Source: Suilimivivens sp964402925
Lineage (GTDB): Bacteria; Bacillota; Clostridia; Lachnospirales; Lachnospiraceae
Assembly: GCA_964402925.1 (NCBI GenBank)
Contig: CAYOED010000138.1
Span: 1 to 5,164, forward strand
Direction of reading: 5' to 3'
DNA length: 5,164 bases
Positions 1 through 4,497 of the stretch are shown here, in pieces (positions within the stretch are counted from its first letter, which is position 1; each line of letters starts with the position of its first letter). The notes below the pieces were generated by a model, which saw nothing but the letters and a program-made list of their open reading frames with translations, was not told the origin of the DNA and ran no database searches. A program made the translations under genes and the position numbers.

Positions 1-36
1 GTAACTGGATAAGGACTTCAAAGGAATATCTCTCAT
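1..36 (-). CDS. Possible start of a sensor kinase or other protein, cut by window edge
   Basis: Only 12 codons are visible, MRDIPLKSLSSY, running off the window. A GGTGGAGG site (50-57) lies 13 bases upstream, longer than ideal. The place directly behind a response regulator remnant is where its membrane kinase would be expected, which is the main reason for proposing this. Family not established; it could equally be an internal part of a longer degraded frame that is open from about position 95. Confidence 0.25.
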   Translation of the reverse strand, partial: MRDIPLKSLSSY

Positions 37-189
37 ATATTTTTCATAACCTCCACCTGCTTTTATACCCGCCAATCCCTGCCTTTTAAGCTAAATGGAA
101 GAGTTTCAGTCACTCGCATATTACCTCTAAGTTCCCCATTTCCCAAGTAATTTCTGCTATCAGACCGCCCGAATTTCCTATAAAAATGG
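37..189 (-). other. Decayed sequence left of the palindromic repeat
   Basis: No frame gives a recognisable protein. One minus-strand frame stays open to TAA at 63-65 (RSDSRNYLGNGELRGNMRVT, later SLKGRDWRV) but lacks a start of its own. Another gives SGGLIAEITWEMGNLEVICE before a stop. By position it should be the rest of a response regulator, yet none of its motifs are visible. It may be remnant coding sequence with several indels. Confidence 0.35.
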
Positions 190-230
190 AATACCGCCGC
201 ATATGGTGGTGAGCCATATGTGGCGGTATT
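190..230. repeat. Palindromic repeat, copy 1 (17-bp stem)
   Basis: Arm ATACCGCCGCATATGG (191-206) pairs with CCATATGTGGCGGTAT (214-229), plus the outer A190-T230 pair; 16 normal pairs, one G-T pair and a 7-base loop TGGTGAG. It interrupts the receiver gene remnant. The minus strand continues TCCATTTTTAT, so weak terminator activity is conceivable, but the related copy at 3737-3768 argues for a dispersed repeat family. Confidence 0.8.
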
Positions 231-326
231 TGCATTCATATAAAATAGCCGTTCTTTGCTAAAACCTTTCCGGCACAGACCATCCAGCAGTTCCATGTTG
301 TCTTCAACAATCAGAATCTTATCCAT
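231..326 (-). pseudogene. Response regulator receiver domain, only the N-terminal fragment
   Basis: Starts at ATG 326 with AAGGGG (334-339) 7 bases upstream. MDKILIVEDNMELLDGL is the first strand and helix of a CheY-like receiver, with the acidic pair ED that binds magnesium. After roughly 20-30 residues the reading enters the palindromic repeat at 190-230, and the frame then runs through sequence with no receiver features to TAA at 63. The phosphorylated Asp, the conserved Thr and Lys and the whole output domain are missing. A full OmpR-type regulator would need about 225 residues. The opening is that of a standard OmpR-family regulator, normally followed by its membrane kinase. Confidence 0.75.
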
Positions 327-359
327 ACAAGTTCCCCTTTCTTTGGGAGTATGGTTTTT

Positions 360-388
360 ATTATGCCACTGTTCGCCCTTATCTTCAA
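360..388 (-). promoter_or_regulatory. Candidate sigma-A-type promoter for the receiver gene
   Basis: On the minus strand TTGAAG (383-388) is followed after exactly 17 bases by CATAAT (360-365), matching 4 of 6 and 5 of 6 consensus positions. It sits just behind the truncated winged-helix gene and 33 bases before the start codon at 326, which has its own ribosome site. No experimental support; such matches occur by chance. Confidence 0.35.
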
Positions 389-705
389 CTTTTCCTATGC
401 AAATAATTTATATCTCTTTCCATGCTCCACACGGCTTCAAAGATTTGTTCCTTTGTGAATACCCTCCCCGGACTGGCGGCAAGGTAGCAGAGTGCGCCGT
501 ATTCAAGGCGGGTGAGGGAAACGTCCTCCCCGTCCCTAAGTACCCTACGTTGGTACAGCTTGATTTCAAGATTGGGAAAGGAAAGAACGGGGCTTGTAAC
601 CGGCTGCATAGGTTCAAGACCGATTTCATCTGACAATGCGGACAGTACCCTTTCTATTGCCTTTTCTTCATCATCATTGAAAGTTAATATTAGTATTTTT
701 GCTAT
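385..705 (-). pseudogene. OmpR-like winged-helix regulator, start codon lost and 3' end truncated
   Basis: A short DNA-binding regulator, broken at both ends. An AGGAGG site (715-720) stands 9 bases before codon ATA (703-705), where ATG is expected: the product would read [M]AKILILTFNDDEEKAIERVL, a typical N-terminus for short pseudo-receiver regulators in Lachnospiraceae. No ATG, GTG or TTG lies in frame near that position. From about residue 46 the OmpR/PhoB winged-helix domain is clear: LEIKLYQRRVLRDGEDVSLT, then RLEYGALCYLAASPGRVFT and KEQIFEAVWSME. It then runs into unrelated sequence (RDINYLHRKS) and stops. The remaining third of the domain, with the recognition helix and C-terminal beta hairpin (usually ending near GYKF), is gone, so it should not bind DNA. 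It would have been cotranscribed with gene D, whose stop is 37 bases before the ribosome site. The receiver-like front has no obvious phosphorylation Asp. Confidence 0.8.
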
Positions 706-757
706 GCTATAAGCCCTCCTTTGTCGTTCACTTTGAAACAGTGATAAAAATTTTTTA

Positions 758-1699
758 CTAACGGCTAGGATAAATAATATTAGTTGATGTAAATGTATCA
801 TCAGCAGAAACATTGATATGTCCGCTGCTGTCAATGGCATACTCATTGCCATAAACAGAAAATGTAGCTCCTTCTTTATAGCCGATTTCTATCCAGTTTA
901 TATTGTTCAAATTTTTTATCTCTGCGTCAACATTTGTAGCCTCACCAGATTCCTGCAATATATAAGTATGTTTTCCGGCTCCCGCATCTATAGAAAAGAA
1001 ACCCGGAATAATTCCGACTTTCTCACAGGTCGATAAAACTTCCTCCCTACTGTAGCCCCACAAATCCTTTCCCTGTGCCAATGCAGACAAAATATTACCT
1101 GCCTTTCGCATTTCCCACTTATAGTTTGTACCTCTTTGATTTGTATTTTCTGCCAACAACGATTCCGAAGCTGCATATCCAATTTTTCCGTTATTAACTG
1201 TCCATGCGTATCGGCTACCGCTTGATGTTGTCCATGCGAAATAACTTTTATTATTCAGAATCAGAGAATTGTTTACAGCATGAATACCCGACAAGGAATT
1301 TGCGTTAATCTTCGGCACTGCATAATTCGGCACTATTTGACTGCTTCCGTTATAATCAAAAGAAATCACACCATACTCCTTAAAATCTGGATTATATCCG
1401 CAGGAAACATTTTCGCCAAAATTGATTGCGTCCAGAATAGCACTTGAATTATTATAGTTTGCAAAATAAAAGGATAATTCACTTGCAGATACATTTGCGC
1501 CTTTGTCTATCAATGCAGCTATTGATTCCTTTAAAAAACCCCTTGCACTATTAGAAATGCTTAGGCTATCCCACCTGTTACTGCCCGTTGCCGATAACAA
1601 CTTAATTGCCTGTTGCTGCCTTGCTATTTTAACTGCTGATTTAGAATGGAGTAGTGACTGACTCACTCCATTTATGCTCGTCAAATCTGTTTTAACCAT
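758..1699 (-). CDS. Gene D: 313-residue protein of unknown function, helical front and aromatic/Asn-rich body
   Basis: Start taken at ATG 1699, which has GGGAGG (1705-1710) 5 bases upstream; the longer reading from 1741 lacks a comparable site. Residues 1-78 look helical and contain NRWDSLSISNSARGFLKESI (41-60), similar in pattern to DTVEISEEGKVLLK of gene A. Residues 80-313 are rich in Asn, Ser, Gly, Tyr and Trp and probably beta-rich; YFAWTTSSGSR (153-163) and RYAWTVNNGK (163-172) look like a short internal repeat. WGYSREEVLSTCEKVGIIPG (214-233) is a helix, and the end is KEGATFSVYGNEYAIDSSGH (275-294) then INVSADD. There is no signal peptide, membrane segment, or enzyme motif that I can name. 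DUF3879 is a candidate family from memory only. It is intact and follows C by 90 bases, ahead of the broken regulator. Base composition seems a little more AT-rich than gene B. Confidence 0.87.
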   Translation of the reverse strand: MVKTDLTSINGVSQSLLHSKSAVKIARQQQAIKLLSATGSNRWDSLSISNSARGFLKESIAALIDKGANVSASELSFYFANYNNSSAILDAINFGENVSCGYNPDFKEYGVISFDYNGSSQIVPNYAVPKINANSLSGIHAVNNSLILNNKSYFAWTTSSGSRYAWTVNNGKIGYAASESLLAENTNQRGTNYKWEMRKAGNILSALAQGKDLWGYSREEVLSTCEKVGIIPGFFSIDAGAGKHTYILQESGEATNVDAEIKNLNNINWIEIGYKEGATFSVYGNEYAIDSSGHINVSADDTFTSTNIIYPSR

Positions 1700-1740
1700 T
1701 TTTTCCTCCCTACGCCTTGCGATAAAGTCCAAACAATTCA

Positions 1741-1766
1741 CAGAGGTACATTTATAAGCACCTCTG
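1741..1766 (-). promoter_or_regulatory. Small hairpin between genes C and D
   Basis: CAGAGGT (1741-1747) pairs with ACCTCTG (1760-1766), extended inward by one wobble and one normal pair, leaving an 8-base AT loop. In the transcribed direction it is followed by TGAATTGTTT, with only a weak T content. It could be an attenuator or processing site; as a terminator it is poor. Confidence 0.35.
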
Positions 1767-1789
1767 CAAAATAAGAGAGAAGCAATAGA

Positions 1790-2509
1790 TTACGCCTTTA
1801 TATCAAAACTTGCCCCTGTCGGCGCAGACGTACCTAAAGAAACTGCTATAATTTTCTGCGTAACATCTTTTATATCCGTACCCGTAGCACTTACGGTATA
1901 TTCGCCCGTTTCTGTCCTTGCTTCTTCGGCTGCTTTTTTCTCTGCCCGTCTTTCAGCCGCTTTTTCTTCCTCTGCCTTTTTCTCTGCCCGCCTTTTAGCC
2001 GCTTTTTCTTCCTGCGCTTTCTTTTCTTTGGCTTTCCTTTCTGCATTTTCTTTGGCTATCTTTCCGTCAGGGTCATTTGTCCCTGATGATATTCCGGTTA
2101 TATTTCCATTCGCATCAATTCTATACTCAATACTTGTTAATGTTCCTTGTGCATGAGATACAGCATAAGAAGCGCAATCCGGCAACGCCGCTAAATTTTC
2201 CTCCAAATATTTAGCCTTTTCCGGGTCATTCATGCACTTTTTCAAAAACGCACTTGATACCGATACGGTTGTCGGAACACCCTGCATTGAGGTAGTCCCC
2301 GTATTCATATAGCTGTATTTGCTCTGCAAATATTTAGAATAATCATTTACATTGCTATATCCCGTCTTGATCTGCTCTGTTCTGGTTACACCGGGTGTTG
2401 ATGTTTTCAGTTCCACCGTACTTGTTGTCACATTGCTTTCTTCTTTTTTTGCAGTATTTGTATAACCTGCATATGTATTTGTGTAATCCGCTACTGCTGA
2501 AATTGCCAT
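1790..2509 (-). CDS. Gene C: B-related protein with Lys/Glu/Ala repeat coil, unknown function
   Basis: A 239-residue protein of unknown function. I chose ATG 2509 because GGAGG (2519-2523) lies 9 bases ahead; the longer in-frame reading from 2644 would run back through the hairpin and into gene B. The N-terminus MAISAVADYTNTYAGYTNT leads into a Ser/Thr-rich region to about 50. YLQSKYSYMNTGTTSMQGVP (60-79) precedes the core module VSSAFLKKCMNDPEKAK (84-100) through IDANGNITGISSGTNDPDG (131-149), which aligns with the core of gene B (shared NDPE-x-AK and D-x-NG-x-I). Residues 150-197 form an uninterrupted Lys/Glu/Arg/Ala helix containing two tandem 14-residue repeats, and the protein ends in a folded-looking tail, YTVSATGTDIKDVTQKII to SFDIKA. 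There is no signal peptide, membrane segment or catalytic motif. Same recollection as for B (DUF6033), unverified. It looks intact. Confidence 0.88.
   Translation of the reverse strand: MAISAVADYTNTYAGYTNTAKKEESNVTTSTVELKTSTPGVTRTEQIKTGYSNVNDYSKYLQSKYSYMNTGTTSMQGVPTTVSVSSAFLKKCMNDPEKAKYLEENLAALPDCASYAVSHAQGTLTSIEYRIDANGNITGISSGTNDPDGKIAKENAERKAKEKKAQEEKAAKRRAEKKAEEEKAAERRAEKKAAEEARTETGEYTVSATGTDIKDVTQKIIAVSLGTSAPTGASFDIKA
1935..2018 (-). repeat. Two tandem 42-bp repeats inside gene C
   Basis: Units 1935-1976 and 1977-2018 are near-identical and in frame, encoding AEEEKAAERRAEKK and AQEEKAAKRRAEKK. A partial third unit (AAEEA) follows at the C-terminal side. 14 residues is four helical turns, so gain or loss of a unit would change coil length without breaking the frame. 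Confidence 0.85.
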
Positions 2510-2537
2510 AATTTTCATCCTCCACAATAAAATTTTT

Positions 2538-2571
2538 ATGGGCGGCTCCTCTGTCATTCGGAGCCGCCCAT
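2538..2571 (-). promoter_or_regulatory. Strong intergenic hairpin between genes B and C
   Basis: A perfect 12-base inverted repeat, ATGGGCGGCTCC at 2538-2549 and GGAGCCGCCCAT at 2560-2571, with a 10-base loop. It begins 32 bases after the stop of gene B and ends 15 bases before the ribosome site of gene C. In the transcribed direction it is followed by AAAAATTTTATT, a short T-run set back behind five A bases, so it is not a textbook terminator. It may give partial termination, protect the 3' end of the B message, or set the ratio of B to C. Confidence 0.75.
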
Positions 2572-2603
2572 GCCCCTTATGGTAAGTCCGGGCATATCCT
2601 GCT

Positions 2604-3406
2604 TTACTCCAAAATGCCCGCTGCTTCCATGATATTTTGCTCATATGTATAAACCGTAGCCGAAACCACCTTTTTTGCTGTACTGGTCTTATAATATCTC
2701 TCGTCTGCTTCCTGCTCCATCAGCTTACGTTTCAGAGCGGCTTCCTCATTCAGACGGGCGTATTCCTCACGCCTTTTTTTCTTTGCTGCCTGCTCCGCTT
2801 CAAACTGGCGCTGCTGCTCCTCTGTCGGCCCGGATATATTACCGCCACCCCCTGTTACACGATATTCTTCAATTTCTCCATTTTCATCAAGTGAAATCAG
2901 CCATGAACATACCCTGCCCGGTCTGACAGAAGTTGCTGTATATGTGGTAATAAAATTTTCAACATTTGCCATTACCCTCTTTGCCAGTTCGGGATCATTC
3001 TTCATCTTTTCCTCTAATTCCGGCGGTACAATAATCGACTTCTGTCCTAAAGTAGAATTCCACCGTGACTGTACTTGTGAACTGGTTGCTTCCGAGTTAG
3101 CACCCGTTGGTTTCCAATTTAACGCAGATGCATCGGTATTATCCTGAAAGAATTTTTCAAGCGGAAAATCATTCCTGTCCCATACTCCCTGCGATATCGC
3201 TGAACCATCCATCACATGGTAGTAGGCTCCGGGATATCTCGCCTGCCACATATCCTTAAAGCTCATTCCTGATACCTCTGACTGCCCCACTGCCTTTGCC
3301 GCCGCAAGCTCCGCAAAGCTCACGCCATTGTTCTTGCCCGTCACACTCTTTTGATACTGCTGTGCCAGATAGTAGCCTCTACTTTACCTGTCAATCCAAA
3401 ATCCAT
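2604..3406 (-). pseudogene. Gene B: coil-tailed protein of unknown function, frameshifted near its start
   Basis: The natural start is ATG at 3406 with AAGGAG (3415-3420) 8 bases before it, giving MDFGLTGKVE. One G appears missing at 3375-3376 (GAGGC for GAGGGC); the other frame continues GYYLAQQYQKSVTGKNNG and stays open to TAA at 2604. Repaired length is about 267 residues. As written, the ATG frame stops after 21 codons, at a TGA that overlaps a GTG (3344) able to start a 246-residue product, so some protein may still be made. Numbering from that GTG: a segment with MWQARYPGAYYHVMD at 32-46; a core module VPPELEEKMKNDPELAK at 106-122 through LDENGEIEEYRVTGGGG to about 169; then a Gln/Glu/Lys/Arg coiled coil at 173-215. 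There is no signal peptide or membrane segment. The core and coil match gene C. I recall such proteins as DUF6033, unverified. Function unknown. Confidence 0.8.
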
Positions 3407-3407
3407 T

Positions 3408-3736
3408 TCAATCTCTCCTTTCATTTTTCATCATTACGGACAGGATGAATACTCTGCCCTTTACCTTAAAATCCATTGTTCCATAATACTTTTCCGCTGT
3501 GCTTTTTATGTTCGCAAGCCCTATCCCATGATTCTCCCGGTCTGCCTTATCTGTTACGGGGAATTCCTCCTGCCGTCTCCGCACCAGCCGCCCGTCAAAG
3601 CTGTTCTCCACTTTCAGGAAAAACAGTTCCCTCTTTTGGAATGAACTGATATGGATAAAGGCTTCTGCATCCGGTTCCTTTGCGTTATCCAGTGCATTCC
3701 TAAGATGATGCCGTTGTCCATATCAGAAACAACAAA
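3408..3736 (-). pseudogene. GHKL histidine kinase remnant (ATP-binding domain only, frameshifted)
   Basis: A second kinase of the same family as the one at the right edge, reduced to its ATP-binding tail. After the palindromic repeat the frame reads VVSDMDNGIILG, then shifts by one base at 3694-3700 (GGAATGC where GGAAATGC would keep the frame) and continues NALDNAKEPDAEAFIHI, so the two halves together rebuild an N-box. Downstream come the NSFDG segment and the G-box ENHGIGLANI, ending in KNERRD and TGA. The H-box with its phosphorylated histidine, the dimerisation helix and any membrane sensor are absent; the sequence upstream is unrelated. The product cannot act as a kinase as drawn. Its stop (TGA at 3408-3410) is one base from the ATG of gene B (3406), and the ribosome site of B lies inside its last codons, so it was translationally tied to B. 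Confidence 0.85.
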
Positions 3737-3768
3737 CCACCACATATGGCATAAACCCATAGCGGCGG
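3737..3768. repeat. Palindromic repeat, degenerate copy 2
   Basis: An imperfect hairpin: arm CCACCACATATGG (3737-3749), 7-base loop, arm CCATAGCGGCGG (3757-3768), with two mismatches and one bulged A. Read on the plus strand it aligns with the minus-strand reading of the hairpin at 190-230: each arm differs by only one mismatch or one missing base, while the loops differ. It marks the 5' edge of the recognisable kinase remnant. Confidence 0.7.
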
Positions 3769-3914
3769 CTTGCATGGTTCTTAATACTCTTTACAGATAT
3801 CCATACGTCCTGCATACCCAAAGTGCTCCTGCAATTCCCAAATTGTAGGTTCATCATACACTCCTGCTGCCACAAGCCGAGAAAGTGTGTCAATCTTTCA
3901 TCAATATTACTAAT
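3769..3914 (-). pseudogene. Unidentified coding remnant upstream of the broken second kinase
   Basis: One minus-strand frame from about 3897 to a TAA at 3781-3783 reads like real protein: DTLSRLVAAGV followed by YDEPTIWELQEHFGYAGR and then MDICKEY. It has no start codon: the in-frame codons just upstream are stops, and the nearest ATG (3901) is in another frame with no ribosome site. It begins only some 18 bases after the stop of gene A and ends shortly before the palindromic repeat. I do not recognise the family. It may be the tail of a gene whose front was deleted, or a short gene carrying an indel near its start. It does not resemble the H-box region of a GHKL kinase, so I do not treat it as part of the kinase remnant downstream. 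Confidence 0.4.
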
Positions 3915-4406
3915 CTAAACAGAAACCGAAATGTTTGATTCCTGTTCTGCGGAAACCGTCTCTCCTGTTTTTGTATAAGTTACGGGCTCTCTTACAGCAT
4001 CTGTCTTTGTTTCAGTAGAAACAGTATCATCCAAACCTGTGCTATCTTTTAACAGCACTTTTCCTTCCTCACTGATTTCAACGGTGTCTGTGTTAGCATC
4101 GCCGTTCCTGTTTTCTTCAATCTTCTTTTCCAGTTTTTCACGTTCATCCCTGCGCTTCTGGATAGCCTCCTCACGCTGCTCCTTCGCGATCTTACGTGCC
4201 TCCTCCGCATCCTTTTTCATGCCCTCGTCAGCTTCCGCCTTATATTCCTCCGCCCTGTCAGAACAGTCATTGACATATCCCATTGCCCTCTCCATTGTTT
4301 CCGAATCGCCTTTACGTCTCGCCTCCTTGTAAACGCGCATAGGCGTATTCATCAGGTTCATGTTTGTCCTCGCGCCTATGAGTCCTTCCATTGTCTTTGT
4401 GTGCAT
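3915..4406 (-). CDS. Gene A: small charged coiled-coil protein, unknown function
   Basis: A 163-residue protein of unknown function. I place the start at 4406 rather than the in-frame ATG at 4442 because an AAGGAG ribosome site (4416-4421) stands 9 bases before it; the product then begins MHTKTMEGLIGARTNMNLMN. Residues about 25-100 are a long Glu/Lys/Arg/Ala-rich helix (ARRKGDSETMERAMGYVND, then repeated EE/KK/RR runs) expected to form a coiled coil. Around residues 107-120 lies DTVEISEEGKVLLK, a motif resembling one in gene D. The tail from about 124 to 163 is Thr/Ser/Glu/Val-rich and probably disordered. There is no signal peptide, membrane segment or cysteine pair. It follows the intact GHKL kinase directly, which suggests a shared transcript. 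I recall similar proteins in Lachnospiraceae next to genes like B and C, but this is memory, not a search. Confidence 0.85.
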   Translation of the reverse strand: MHTKTMEGLIGARTNMNLMNTPMRVYKEARRKGDSETMERAMGYVNDCSDRAEEYKAEADEGMKKDAEEARKIAKEQREEAIQKRRDEREKLEKKIEENRNGDANTDTVEISEEGKVLLKDSTGLDDTVSTETKTDAVREPVTYTKTGETVSAEQESNISVSV

Positions 4407-4497
4407 AATGCCATTCTCCTTATCACCGTTTTTTAAGGGCATAAAGACCCTTATTTCTCTTTTCGGCGGTGAAAATATTCGATATTAGATTTATGAT
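4407..4497 (-). other. Intergenic spacer between kinase and gene A
   Basis: The 91 bases hold two small, weak inverted repeats: AATAT-TCG-ATATT at 4485-4497 and AAGGG-8-CCCTT at 4434-4451. The second is followed by an A-run rather than a T-run in the direction of transcription, so it is not a convincing terminator. I see no good promoter. Read-through from the kinase into gene A is the simplest view. Confidence 0.4.

Noticed and set aside
190..230. CRISPR repeat or IS terminal repeat
   Set aside because: There is no regular array of spacers and no transposase in the window; the two copies are 3.5 kb apart in opposite orientation with different loops.
256..633. Plus-strand open frames of 60 to 125 codons, here and across the window
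   Set aside because: They mirror minus-strand coding genes, show low-complexity or unlikely composition and have no ribosome sites.
739..759. AT-rich inverted repeat after gene D as a terminator
   Set aside because: The stem is almost purely A/T with mismatches and the next gene's ribosome site follows at once.
385..852. Longer 155-residue reading of the winged-helix gene starting at 852
   Set aside because: Its front half lies within the end of gene D in another frame and has no ribosome site; AGGAGG at 715-720 places the natural start at 705.
2510..2644. 45-residue N-terminal extension of gene C
   Set aside because: It would translate the GC-rich hairpin and overlap gene B; the GGAGG before ATG 2509 decides the start.
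3376..3400. Programmed -1 frameshifting as the explanation for gene B
   Set aside because: GGT AAA GTA GAG contains no X-XXY-YYZ slippery heptamer, and I see no stimulatory stem directly after it; a plain indel fits better.
3870..3895. TTGACA on the minus strand (3885-3890) as a promoter -35 box
   Set aside because: No -10-like hexamer occurs at 16-18 bases; the nearest TATGAT is about 29 bases away, and the sequence lies in protein-like remnant.
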